Shown piece after piece: positions 17,541 to 25,922 of a DNA stretch of 64,000 bases; position 1 is the first letter of the stretch, and each line of letters starts with the position of its first letter. The translations under genes were made by a program, and so were the position numbers. Source of the stretch: Lysinibacillus_B sp042920265 (GTDB lineage Bacteria > Bacillota > Bacilli > Bacillales_A > Planococcaceae); contig NZ_JBDQZI010000010.1 in the NCBI RefSeq assembly GCF_042920265.1, positions 1-64,000 on the forward strand. Direction: 5' to 3'. The notes under the pieces were generated by a model. It was not told the origin of the DNA and made no database searches. It saw only the letters and a list, made by a program, of their open reading frames with translations.

Positions 17541-18806
17541 CTATTTTACTAATAATAAGCTTAATTGCGGAATAAATGAAATAATAAGTACGCCAATAAT
17601 CATGACACAAACAAACGGTACAATCGCTTTCATAACTCCTTCGAATTTTGTTCCAGCAATTTTATTAGCAACAAATAGATTTAAACCAACTGGTGGGGTA
17701 ATATAACCAATAGCTAAGTTCACAATCATGATAATCCCAAAATGCACAAGGTCCATACCTAATGCAGAAGCGACCGGTGCCAATATCGGTGTTAAAATGA
17801 GGATTGCTGCAGCTGTTTCCATAAAAGTTCCTACCACAAGCAAGATGACGTTAATTATTAATAAAGCAACAATCCAGTTATCCGTTAAACTTAGAAGTGC
17901 TTCCGTAATTTCCATAGGAATACGTTCACGCGTTAAATAATAAGCAAAAATAGAAGCACCCGCAATAATATACAAAATGGTTGCACTCATTAACATAGAT
18001 GATGAAAAGATTTCAAATAAATCTTTGAGTTTAATTTCACGATAAATGAATACACCAACAATTAACCCATATATTACTGCTACTAATGCTGCTTCTGTTG
18101 CAGTAAAGAATCCACTATAAATCCCACCTAAAATAATAACTGGCATCATTAAAGCTAAAATGGAATCCTTTAATGCAATCAATAATTCTTTCACACTATG
18201 CTTCTCTCCACCACCATAACCTTTCATAAGAGAGATGATATAAACTAACATCATGAGTAGCATAACAATAAAAATCCCCGGAATAATGCCAGCAATAAAC
18301 AGATCACTAATGGATACACCTGCTGTTACACCAAATAGTACAAGCGGCACACTCGGTGGGATAATCACACCGACTGTCCCCCCAGTAGCTTGAATGGCAG
18401 TGGAGAAATTTTTATCATAGCCCTTTTTCACCATTGCTGGAATCATAATCGCTCCCACGGCTGCTGTTGTTGCGGCTGCTGAACCAGATAACGCTGCAAA
18501 AAACGCACAAGATACGATCGATACAAGTGCAAGACCACCCTTCACACGACCAAGCATCACTTCGGCTAAATGAATCAGGCGCTGAGAAATACCGCCACTT
18601 TCCATCAGCTTTCCCGCTAAAATAAAAAATGGAATCGCTAGTAGCGGAAAAGAATCAACCGAGTTAAACATGCGTTGTAAAATCGCTACTAATGGTACAT
18701 TTCCTTGCATCGTAAAAAAAATAACTGCTGTCATCGATAAGGCTACCGCAATTGGAACATTAATAATAAATAATACAAGTAATACGATAAATAATAAAAT
18801 ATCCAT
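17541..18806 (-). CDS. dctM: TRAP transporter large permease (DctM)
   Basis: A 421-residue membrane protein with about 12 helices, the sodium-driven transport subunit of a tripartite ATP-independent periplasmic (TRAP) transporter. Typical DctM stretches are PFFILAGKLMESGGISQRLIHLAE, FFAALSGSAAATTAAVGAIMIP and IIPPSVPLVLFGV in the first half, and YITPPVGLNLFVANKIAG in the second. The ATG overlaps the stop codon of dctQ by one base (TAATG) with GGAGGCGA ahead, so translation is coupled. Together with DctQ and DctP it imports an organic acid, judged by the neighbouring dehydrogenase to be lactate, glycolate or another 2-hydroxy acid (inference). Confidence 0.93.
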   Translation of the reverse strand: MDILLFIVLLVLFIINVPIAVALSMTAVIFFTMQGNVPLVAILQRMFNSVDSFPLLAIPFFILAGKLMESGGISQRLIHLAEVMLGRVKGGLALVSIVSCAFFAALSGSAAATTAAVGAIMIPAMVKKGYDKNFSTAIQATGGTVGVIIPPSVPLVLFGVTAGVSISDLFIAGIIPGIFIVMLLMMLVYIISLMKGYGGGEKHSVKELLIALKDSILALMMPVIILGGIYSGFFTATEAALVAVIYGLIVGVFIYREIKLKDLFEIFSSSMLMSATILYIIAGASIFAYYLTRERIPMEITEALLSLTDNWIVALLIINVILLVVGTFMETAAAILILTPILAPVASALGMDLVHFGIIMIVNLAIGYITPPVGLNLFVANKIAGTKFEGVMKAIVPFVCVMIIGVLIISFIPQLSLLLVK

Positions 18807-19276
18807 TACTTCGCCTCCTCTTTAATTTGTTGAACAGTTACATCTAATAAATTCACCATTAAAATAACTCCACTGATTGGTACAACCGCATAGACTAGCC
18901 CCATTGGAATTTGTAAGACGGGCGAAGGTTGATTCATGACTTGATTTGACAAGGTGATCCCTTCTTTAATCATAATAAAGAAAAACATCATGGAAATAAT
19001 CCCCGCTAATACAATCATGATGGTTTTCAGCATCCCTCTTACTCTTTCGACAAGTAACTCCATGCCAATATGTGCTCGCTTAGATAGTGCATAAGCTGCC
19101 CCTAAAAATGTAATCCAAATTAACGAATAACGAGACAATTCCTCAGTCCACGCTAAAGGCTGATTTAATACTAAGCGGAATAAAATTTGACATAATACTG
19201 TAATGACTAGCTCTGCCATTAATAAAACTAAAAAAATATGTACGACAGCATTCATGCTATCTATTAATTTTCTCAC
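18806..19276 (-). CDS. dctQ: TRAP transporter small permease (DctQ)
   Basis: A 156-residue protein with four membrane helices and the DctQ hallmark LAWTEELSRYSLIWITFLGAAYALSKRAHIGMELL around residues 40-75. It forms the permease with DctM; the small subunit orders the large one. GGAGGGG lies before the ATG at 19276. A 127-nt gap with a stem-loop (19355-19383) separates it from dctP, which would let the binding protein be made in excess of the permease. Confidence 0.92.
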   Translation of the reverse strand: MRKLIDSMNAVVHIFLVLLMAELVITVLCQILFRLVLNQPLAWTEELSRYSLIWITFLGAAYALSKRAHIGMELLVERVRGMLKTIMIVLAGIISMMFFFIMIKEGITLSNQVMNQPSPVLQIPMGLVYAVVPISGVILMVNLLDVTVQQIKEEAK

Positions 19277-19354
19277 TACGCAACCCCTCCTGTTCCATTC
19301 TTATTTATTTAATACTGATCATATTTCCATCCTTCCCCACTAAAAACGACAAAT

Positions 19355-19383
19355 AAAAACGAGAAGATATTCTCCTCGTTTTT
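19355..19383 (-). terminator. intercistronic stem-loop between dctP and dctQ
   Basis: AAAAACGAG (19355-19363) pairs with CTCGTTTTT (19375-19383) and ends in T residues on the minus strand. As it lies inside an operon, it is probably a partial terminator or mRNA 3'-end stabiliser for the dctP message. Confidence 0.7.
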
Positions 19384-19403
19384 ATCTAATTTTGTGTAAA
19401 AGT

Positions 19404-20411
19404 TTATTGTTGCTGTTCTAAAATGCGATCTAGCAACTCTTTATTTGATGTTTCATTGTAAAGCGCTTCAATCTTGCTTCGGAATTCTTCCACATTTACC
19501 TCTTCAATAATTTCCATGCCATTTTCTTTTAAACGGGCTAAAGCCTCTGTTTCATTATCAATTACTAATTGTCGCTCATAAGCCCCGATTTTTTTGCCTT
19601 CTTCCATTAAAATCTCACGTAAGTCATCAGGTAACTTATTGTATGTAGACTCACTTAACATAAAGACAGCAGAAGAATAAGCATGACTTGTTAATGTCAT
19701 ATACTTTTGATTTGCATCATATAATTTGTAGCTATCAATAACTAAAATAGGATTTTCCTGTCCATCTACTACACCTGATTGCAATGCTGTTAATGCTTCT
19801 GTCCATGCCATTGGTGATGCACTTGCACCTAACTTTTCAAATGCTGAAATAAACACCTTATTTTCTTGCGTACGGAATTTCAATCCTTTTAGATCATCTG
19901 GTGTTTGTATAGGACGAACACTGTTTGTCATATGACGGAAACCATTCTCCCCCCAAGAAAGCGGGATAATTCCAACACCTTCTAATTGAGCAAATAACTC
20001 ATTTCCAATGTCACCTTCTAATACTTTTACCGCCGCATCACGGTCGTTAAATAAAAATGGTAAATCTAATACACCAAAATCTGATACAAAGTTAATAATT
20101 GGGCCAGATGTAGAAACAACTAAATCAACTGAACCTAATGTTAAGCCTTCAATTAACTCTCGCTCCGCTCCAAGCTGGCTTAGTGGAAACGTTTCAATTT
20201 TTAAACGACCATCAGATTTTTCTTCCACATTTTTCGCTAGTTCTTGCATAGCTAGCTCAAATGGATGATCTTCAGCTAATGAATGTCCCGCTTGTAATAC
20301 GAATGTTTCTCCGTCACCGCTATCACTAGCAGTCGTATTATCCTCTCCGCCACAAGCTGCTACAATTACCGTTATACATAACAACAATACCCCTAATAGA
20401 AACTTTCTCAT
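19404..20411 (-). CDS. dctP: TRAP transporter solute-binding lipoprotein (DctP)
   Basis: A 335-residue DctP-family binding protein. The signal peptide ends in the lipobox VAAC (cysteine at about 20), so the protein is tethered outside the membrane by lipid. The body has the family pattern AGHSLAEDHPFELAMQELA near the N terminus and the ligand-arginine region FRTQENKVFISAFEKLGASASPMAWTEAL around residues 180-208, with QSGVVDGQENP just after. It delivers its ligand to DctQM. It starts 13 nt after the dehydrogenase gene, so uptake and oxidation are encoded together. The ligand is unknown; a 2-hydroxy monocarboxylate is the best guess. Confidence 0.92.
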   Translation of the reverse strand: MRKFLLGVLLLCITVIVAACGGEDNTTASDSGDGETFVLQAGHSLAEDHPFELAMQELAKNVEEKSDGRLKIETFPLSQLGAERELIEGLTLGSVDLVVSTSGPIINFVSDFGVLDLPFLFNDRDAAVKVLEGDIGNELFAQLEGVGIIPLSWGENGFRHMTNSVRPIQTPDDLKGLKFRTQENKVFISAFEKLGASASPMAWTEALTALQSGVVDGQENPILVIDSYKLYDANQKYMTLTSHAYSSAVFMLSESTYNKLPDDLREILMEEGKKIGAYERQLVIDNETEALARLKENGMEIIEEVNVEEFRSKIEALYNETSNKELLDRILEQQQ

Positions 20412-20424
20412 CTTCTTCCTCCCC

Positions 20425-21789
20425 TTAGTCGATAAAGATTTTTCCTGGATTCAAAATATTATTTGGATCAAATGTATGTTTAATTTGTTTCATCAACCCA
20501 TAAGCTACGCCATGTTCAGCTGACTGGTATTTAGCTTTACCTACACCCACACCATGCTCACCTGTACATGTTCCCCCTTTAGATAAGGCAAACTCTACTA
20601 TATGTTCATTCAACTCTTTTGCTAATTGAATCTCTTCTTCACTGGATAAATCAATCATTAATAGTACATGGTAATTGCCATCCCCTACGTGCCCAACAAT
20701 TCCTGCTTCCATTTGCATGCTATCAATTTTGGCACGTGTATTTTCAATCGCCTCCGGTAATGAGTTTATTGGTACAACTACATCTGTTGTCATCAATTTC
20801 TTTCTAGGTGAAGAGTGAATATACGTATAGGCAAGATTATGACGTAATTCCCATAAATGATTGCGGGCTTTTTCATCTTGTTCGAAGGCAAAATTCAGGC
20901 AGCCGATATCTTGCAAAATTTCTTGTGCAAATGCAATATCTGCATTTAGCCCCGCTTCATTACCATGGAATTCTAAAAATAATGTTGGTGCTTCTTCAAA
21001 TGAAACGTCCGAATGAGCATTCACTAATTGGATACTGCGCTGATCTACAAGTTCCATACGCGCCATCGGAATACCCGCCGCTGTAATGGCAACGACAGCA
21101 TCAACTGCTTGCTGTACTGTTGGGAATGTAGCACGAGCCGCCATAATTTTTTCTGGAATTCCATAAACACGTAAGACCAATTCTGTAATAACCCCTAATG
21201 TCCCCTCTGAACCGACCATTAACCCATTTAAATGAATACCTGATGAAGATTTTGCTGCTAAACCGCCTGTACGAATAATGCGTCCATCTGCTAGTACAAC
21301 TTCTAAATCACGTACTTGATCACGCATAATGCCATATTTAACAGAGGTTGTACCACTTGCATTTGTCGCAGCCATTCCTCCGAGTGTCGCATCTGCCCCT
21401 GGATCTACAGAGAAAAATAAACCAAATTTCTTTAATTGTTTATTCAGCTGTGTTCGCGTAATCCCAGGCTGAACACGTACTAAAAAGTCATCGTTGCGAA
21501 TTTCCAATACTTCATTCATTAAAGACATATCAAGCGATATTCCACCATTATACGGAATAACATGTCCTTCTAAGCTCGTCCCAAGACCAAATGGTACTAC
21601 TGGAATTTTGCGTTCATTCGCAAACTGTAATATTTTACTAACCTCTTCTGTTGTCCTCGGAAACACTACCACATCCGGTAAATGTGGCTTGTGATACGAC
21701 TCATCCTTACTGTGTTGTTCCAACATGACTTCATTCGTTGTGACTTGATCAGTTGGAAGAATCGCTTTTAATTGTTCGATGTAACTCAT
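20425..21789 (-). CDS. FAD-linked D-2-hydroxyacid dehydrogenase (D-lactate dehydrogenase/GlcD family)
   Basis: A 454-residue flavoenzyme of the D-lactate dehydrogenase/glycolate oxidase GlcD family. The FAD_binding_4 (VAO-type) domain occupies about residues 35-215 with VVPFGLGTSLEGHV and NASGTTSVKYG. The FAD-oxidase C-terminal domain (about 215-454) has the metal-site motifs GHVGDGNYHVLL and CTGEHGVGVGK. It would pass electrons from D-lactate, glycolate or a related acid to quinone or cytochrome. The start is ATG 21789 with GGGGTGGAAAG ahead; the earlier start at 21819 would place an operator-like site inside the gene. First gene of the operon with dctPQM and the FadR-type regulator. Confidence 0.88.
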   Translation of the reverse strand: MSYIEQLKAILPTDQVTTNEVMLEQHSKDESYHKPHLPDVVVFPRTTEEVSKILQFANERKIPVVPFGLGTSLEGHVIPYNGGISLDMSLMNEVLEIRNDDFLVRVQPGITRTQLNKQLKKFGLFFSVDPGADATLGGMAATNASGTTSVKYGIMRDQVRDLEVVLADGRIIRTGGLAAKSSSGIHLNGLMVGSEGTLGVITELVLRVYGIPEKIMAARATFPTVQQAVDAVVAITAAGIPMARMELVDQRSIQLVNAHSDVSFEEAPTLFLEFHGNEAGLNADIAFAQEILQDIGCLNFAFEQDEKARNHLWELRHNLAYTYIHSSPRKKLMTTDVVVPINSLPEAIENTRAKIDSMQMEAGIVGHVGDGNYHVLLMIDLSSEEEIQLAKELNEHIVEFALSKGGTCTGEHGVGVGKAKYQSAEHGVAYGLMKQIKHTFDPNNILNPGKIFID

Positions 21790-21811
21790 TTTCTTTCCAC
21801 CCCACCATAAT

Positions 21812-21822
21812 AGGTCCAACCA
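21812..21822. promoter_or_regulatory. candidate FadR-family operator, proximal copy
   Basis: AGGTCCAACCA: the GGT-N3-ACC palindrome typical of FadR/LldR-type GntR regulators, 23 nt upstream of the dehydrogenase start codon. The nonamer GGTCCAACC is identical to the distal copy at 21898-21906. Confidence 0.55.
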
Positions 21823-21896
21823 ATTTACTCAAAAAAGATTGAACATTGTAAAATATTAAAACTTAAACGCCTGTTTACATCATAAGTAAACTCTAA

Positions 21897-21907
21897 TGGT
21901 CCAACCT
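21897..21907. promoter_or_regulatory. candidate FadR-family operator, distal copy at the transcription start
   Basis: TGGTCCAACCT, the second copy of the GGT-N3-ACC element, 85 bp from the first. It lies immediately downstream of the -10 box of the predicted promoter, an ideal place for repression. Confidence 0.6.
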
Positions 21908-21912
21908 CCCCT

Positions 21913-21941
21913 AGAATATACTTAATTTTCTAAAAATACAA
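21913..21941 (-). promoter_or_regulatory. promoter of the 2-hydroxyacid/TRAP operon
   Basis: Minus-strand TTGTAT (21936-21941), 17-bp spacer, TATTCT (21913-21918), pointing at the dehydrogenase gene; the distal operator covers the predicted start of transcription. Confidence 0.6.
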
Positions 21942-21982
21942 TATTTTTTGTGAAATAATTTTAATTTCAAAAAAAAAAAGAA

Positions 21983-22021
21983 AAAGCATTTATAACGTCT
22001 ATATGACGTTATAAATGCTTT
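21983..22021 (-). terminator. terminator of yufK
   Basis: AAAGCATTTATAACGTC (21983-21999) pairs without mismatch with GACGTTATAAATGCTTT (22005-22021), a 17-bp stem, followed on the minus strand by a long T-rich run. Confidence 0.92.
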
Positions 22022-22032
22022 CTTTCATCTCT

Positions 22033-22593
22033 CTATACAAACGGTAAACTAGCAATTACTCCATTGTATAACTTGATGACGATGTATACAATCACTGTAC
22101 TAAATAGCGTCCAAAATAAAATTTCAAAAAAGATTAATCCAATCAGTCCCGTTAAGCTCATAAAATGACTCATTTTATATACTGTGTACACAAAATAAGT
22201 GGCTACTGTTACAACAAAAATACTAATTAATAAGGCTAGTGACTGGATACCCGCTGCTGATAGTAACGCCCCAAAAAATAAAATGACGTAACCTCCACGT
22301 GCTACACTCATCGTTTCTCCGTTTTGATCCTTCGAGAAAAATAACATGCCCAGTTCATGAATGGTTTCTCCTATAAGCTTGAGCGCTGAAAAAAGCATAA
22401 AAAAACAGAGCGCAAACAGTATAAGTAAAAATACTTTTAGCTCCATATCCGATAAAAACTCTCGCATGCCTGCATATACACCAATTGCTTGAAATAAGTT
22501 CATCGATTCTGAAACAGCATAAATACCAAATGTTAAACTAAAAAGTAAAATCGTAAATAACGGTAAATAACCATATAAATATGGATTTTTCAT
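22033..22593 (-). CDS. yufK: YufK family integral membrane protein (DUF5366)
   Basis: A 186-residue hydrophobic protein with about five membrane helices (roughly residues 8-28, 50-72, 95-115, 117-137 and 150-178). The charged loop KLIGETIHELGMLFFSKDQN between helices 2 and 3 is a recognisable feature. It resembles B. subtilis YufK, an uncharacterised membrane protein also encoded close to the mrp operon. It is divergent from mrpA here. No function can be assigned; conserved proximity to mrp is the only clue. Symbol by similarity and synteny, moderate confidence. Confidence 0.72.
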   Translation of the reverse strand: MKNPYLYGYLPLFTILLFSLTFGIYAVSESMNLFQAIGVYAGMREFLSDMELKVFLLILFALCFFMLFSALKLIGETIHELGMLFFSKDQNGETMSVARGGYVILFFGALLSAAGIQSLALLISIFVVTVATYFVYTVYKMSHFMSLTGLIGLIFFEILFWTLFSTVIVYIVIKLYNGVIASLPFV

Positions 22594-22754
22594 AAAATTT
22601 TAACCCCATTTTTTTATTGTTCCTTCATATTTAATAATACCCAATAAATATCGCTCCTCGCAACAACAGAAGGTAATAGTTGGCATGCAACGATACGAAC
22701 TTTACGCTATAATTGGCTTATTGATATAAAACACATTTGAAAGGAGGCATTGCA

Positions 22755-25172
22755 ATGCAAGTACTTGCCATATTCATTCCGATAATTGCAGCACTTTTGT
22801 TACCTTTACTATTTAAAAAAGTTCGAGCGATACACACGGGATGGTTTGTACTGCTAGTGCCACTCGCTTTACTAGGCTACTATATTCCATTTGTTAAAAC
22901 AACGATGAATGGAGATACCGCTATCTCTACATTCGAGTGGATTCCGTCATTAAATATTGCTTTCACTTCTTATTTAGACGGATTGAGCATACTTTTTTCT
23001 ATTTTAATTACAGGAATTGGCTCATTAGTGGTGCTGTATTCGATCTTTTATTTAGATAAAACGAAGGAACAACTGCATAACTTCTATATTTATCTATTAA
23101 TGTTTATGACTGCGATGCTCGGGGTCGTACAATCTGACCATGTCATTACACTTTATTTATTTTGGGAGTTAACATCGATTTCATCGTTCTTGCTTATTGG
23201 CTACTGGTTTAATCGAGATAAATCTCGCTTCGGTGCCTTAAAGTCGATGATGATTACGGTTGCTGGTGGTTTAATGATGCTTGGGGGCTTCGTTTTACTG
23301 TCCATCATGGGGGATTCCTTCTCTATTCGTGAGTTGATTGCCAATGCTAGTACTATTGCTAACGGAGAATATTTCACATTAGCGTTAGTACTCATCTTAC
23401 TTGGGGCATTTACAAAGTCCGCACAGTTCCCATTCTATATCTGGTTACCAGATGCAATGGAAGCGCCTACACCTGTGTCAGCATATCTTCACTCTGCTAC
23501 AATGGTGAAAGCGGGCATTTACTTAGTTGCACGCTTTACGCCTATTTTCGCGGTGTCGGAAGTATGGATTTGGCTTGTTGCGGGAATCGGGTTATTAACA
23601 TTATTGTGGGGCTCTTTATTTGGCGCAAAACAAACGGACTTAAAAGGTATTTTAGCTTTCTCAACAGTGAGTCAGCTTGGTCTGATTATGTCCTTATTAG
23701 GTGTCAGTGCAATGGCCTTCCATGTAGAAGATGCAGCAAGCAATATGTTTAAATATGCTGGGTTCGCAGCGATTTTCCATTTGATTAACCATGCGACATT
23801 TAAAGGAAGCTTATTCATGATTGCTGGGATTGTGGATCATGAAACAGGTACACGTGATATTCGCAAACTCGGCGGCTTAATGAGCTTAATGCCTGTCAGC
23901 TTTACTGTTGCATTAATTGGTAGTTTCTCGATGGCGGGACTTCCTCCATTTAACGGTTTCTTGAGTAAAGAAATGTTTTTAACAGCCATGCTTTCGGTTC
24001 AAGATTTCAACTTATTCAATTTTGAGACATTTGGTGTACTATTCCCGATTATTGCTTGGGTAGCAAGTGTATTTACATTTGTGTATAGCTTCTACTTTGT
24101 GTTTAAAACCTTTACAGGTAAATTACAACTAGAAAAACTACCAAAGAAACCACATGAAGCACCAATCGGCATGTTAGTTTCACCTGTCATTTTAGCAAGC
24201 TTTGTTGTGGCGATTTTCTTCATCCCGAATATTATTGGGACTTATTTTGTGAAGCCCGCTGTGGCAGCTATACAGCCATTCCTTTATACATCACCTGAGC
24301 AAATAGATGTACATGTACAGGCATGGCACGGGTATATTACAACAGAATTACTGATGACGATCGGTGTAGTCATTATCGGTTTACTGCTATTTGTATCGCT
24401 TGCCAAATGGCAAAAAGCATACTATGTATGGCCAAATAAGCTATCATTCAATAATTTGTATGATTTCGTCATGAATAGTGTATTAGAACAAGGAATGGAG
24501 AGCTTCTCTAAACTTTATATGACTGGTTCCATCCGCAAATATTTAACGTATATGTTTGCAGCCATTGCAGTGATTGTTATTGGTACTTTGTTTATTACAG
24601 ATGCTTTTGTCATATCATTTGAAAACGTTTCACCAATCGCGATTTATGACATCATACTAATCGTTGTCCTGGTCATTGGAACACTGACAACACTATTAGC
24701 CAAAACTCGTATTACAGCGATTGTCGGTCTTGGGGCAGTCGGCTATACAGTCGCGCTGTTCTTCGTTATTTTCAATGCACCTGACTTAGCATTAACACAG
24801 CTTGTAATTGAAACGATTTCTGTTGCGTTATTTTTAATGGTATTTTATCACTTACCTAAACTTGAGCGTGTCGAAGAACGTATGCGCTTCCAAATTGGAC
24901 GAGCAATTATCGCGATTGCCGTGGGAGCAATGGTCACACTACTTGCCTTATCCGCTCACTCACAGAAATTGATTGCATCCATCTCAGCGTATTATAAGGA
25001 AACGGTATACTCCCTTGCAGGTGGGGGCAATATCGTTAACGTTATATTAGTAGACTATCGTGGCTTTGATACATTATTTGAAATTGCCGTACTTGGTATT
25101 GCAGGTATGGGTATTTACGCCATGATTAAATTACGTTTAAACAGAAAGGAGAAAGCAAATGAGAACCAATAA
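22755..25172 (+). CDS. mrpA: Mrp Na+/H+ antiporter subunit A
   Basis: An 805-residue subunit with about 20 membrane helices, homologous to the NuoL subunit of complex I and fused at its C terminus to MrpB-like (MbhD/MbhE) segments. The NuoL-type core includes LLFWELTSISSFLLIGYW, the ion-path region TKSAQFPFYIWLPDAMEAPTPVSAYLHSATMVKAG and HATFKGSLFMIAG. The complex exports Na+ in exchange for protons for salt and alkali tolerance. The start is ATG 22755 with AAAGGAGGCATTGCA ahead; the upstream TTG at 22737 lies before that site. A TATAAT box at 22708-22713 probably drives the seven-gene operon. Confidence 0.95.
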   Translation: MQVLAIFIPIIAALLLPLLFKKVRAIHTGWFVLLVPLALLGYYIPFVKTTMNGDTAISTFEWIPSLNIAFTSYLDGLSILFSILITGIGSLVVLYSIFYLDKTKEQLHNFYIYLLMFMTAMLGVVQSDHVITLYLFWELTSISSFLLIGYWFNRDKSRFGALKSMMITVAGGLMMLGGFVLLSIMGDSFSIRELIANASTIANGEYFTLALVLILLGAFTKSAQFPFYIWLPDAMEAPTPVSAYLHSATMVKAGIYLVARFTPIFAVSEVWIWLVAGIGLLTLLWGSLFGAKQTDLKGILAFSTVSQLGLIMSLLGVSAMAFHVEDAASNMFKYAGFAAIFHLINHATFKGSLFMIAGIVDHETGTRDIRKLGGLMSLMPVSFTVALIGSFSMAGLPPFNGFLSKEMFLTAMLSVQDFNLFNFETFGVLFPIIAWVASVFTFVYSFYFVFKTFTGKLQLEKLPKKPHEAPIGMLVSPVILASFVVAIFFIPNIIGTYFVKPAVAAIQPFLYTSPEQIDVHVQAWHGYITTELLMTIGVVIIGLLLFVSLAKWQKAYYVWPNKLSFNNLYDFVMNSVLEQGMESFSKLYMTGSIRKYLTYMFAAIAVIVIGTLFITDAFVISFENVSPIAIYDIILIVVLVIGTLTTLLAKTRITAIVGLGAVGYTVALFFVIFNAPDLALTQLVIETISVALFLMVFYHLPKLERVEERMRFQIGRAIIAIAVGAMVTLLALSAHSQKLIASISAYYKETVYSLAGGGNIVNVILVDYRGFDTLFEIAVLGIAGMGIYAMIKLRLNRKEKANENQ

Positions 25173-25581
25173 TTTAATCTTGCAATTTACGTCTAAAATT
25201 GTGTTCTTTATGATTTTCTTCTTTGCTGTGCATATTTTCTTTGCAGGACACTATACACCCGGTGGCGGTTTCGTCGGTGGCCTTTTAATGGCGAGTGCCA
25301 TTGTTTTACTTGTGGTCGCTTATGATTTAAAAACCGTGCAAGCGATTTTGCCGCTAAATTACATGTATATGACAGCGACGGGGCTCATTTTAGCATTAGG
25401 AACTGCCGCATTTCCGATGTTCCTAAACAAGCCCTTCTTTACACATTCTTATGATTACTTTAACTTACCGTTAATCGGAAAGACGTCGCTTCATACAGCA
25501 GCATTGTTTGATCTTGGTGTATTTTTAGTTGTTGTCGGTGTGACAATGACCATTATTCAAACGATTGGGGAGGATGAATAA
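25159..25581 (+). CDS. mrpB: Mrp antiporter subunit B
   Basis: A 140-residue protein with four helices and the MnhB hallmark IFFAGHYTPGGGFVGGLLMASAIVLL (about 26-51). It overlaps the end of mrpA by 14 bp, and GAAAGGAGAAAGCAA before the ATG lies in the mrpA reading frame. All Mrp subunits are required for assembly of the antiporter complex. The arrangement mrpA-B-C-D-E-F-G is the standard group 1 order. Confidence 0.94.
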   Translation: MRTNNLILQFTSKIVFFMIFFFAVHIFFAGHYTPGGGFVGGLLMASAIVLLVVAYDLKTVQAILPLNYMYMTATGLILALGTAAFPMFLNKPFFTHSYDYFNLPLIGKTSLHTAALFDLGVFLVVVGVTMTIIQTIGEDE

Positions 25582-25922
25582 TGGAAATTGTAATGGCTTT
25601 TGTATGCGGCTTCTTATTTATGGCTGCGATTTATTTAATTTTATCGCGTTCCCTTTTGCGCATTATTATTGGAACAGGTTTACTCAGTCACGGGGCACAC
25701 TTACTCATTTTAACAATGGGTGGCTTTGGTGGTGACCATCCACCTGTATTAGCAGATGGCGTCACAAACTATGTTGACCCGCTTCCACAAGCGCTTATTT
25801 TAACAGCGATTGTTATTTCGTTTGGGGTTACGGCATTCTTCCTCGTACTCGCTTATCGTTCCTATCAAGAACTTGGCACAGACGATACGACTAAGATGAA
25901 AGGAAGCGAAGATGATGATTAA
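25581..25922 (+). CDS. mrpC: Mrp antiporter subunit C
   Basis: A 113-residue NuoK-like subunit with three helices. It contains IIIGTGLLSHGAHLLILTMGG (about 28-48) and the conserved DPLPQALILTAIVISFGVTAF (about 67-87). The start codon overlaps the mrpB stop (TAATG), so translation is coupled; a GGGGAGGATGA site lies just upstream. Confidence 0.94.
   Translation: MEIVMAFVCGFLFMAAIYLILSRSLLRIIIGTGLLSHGAHLLILTMGGFGGDHPPVLADGVTNYVDPLPQALILTAIVISFGVTAFFLVLAYRSYQELGTDDTTKMKGSEDDD

Noticed and set aside
22594..22754. Possible sodium-responsive riboswitch before mrpA
   Set aside because: The leader after the TATAAT box is only about 40 nt and shows no conserved stems; too short for a known riboswitch.
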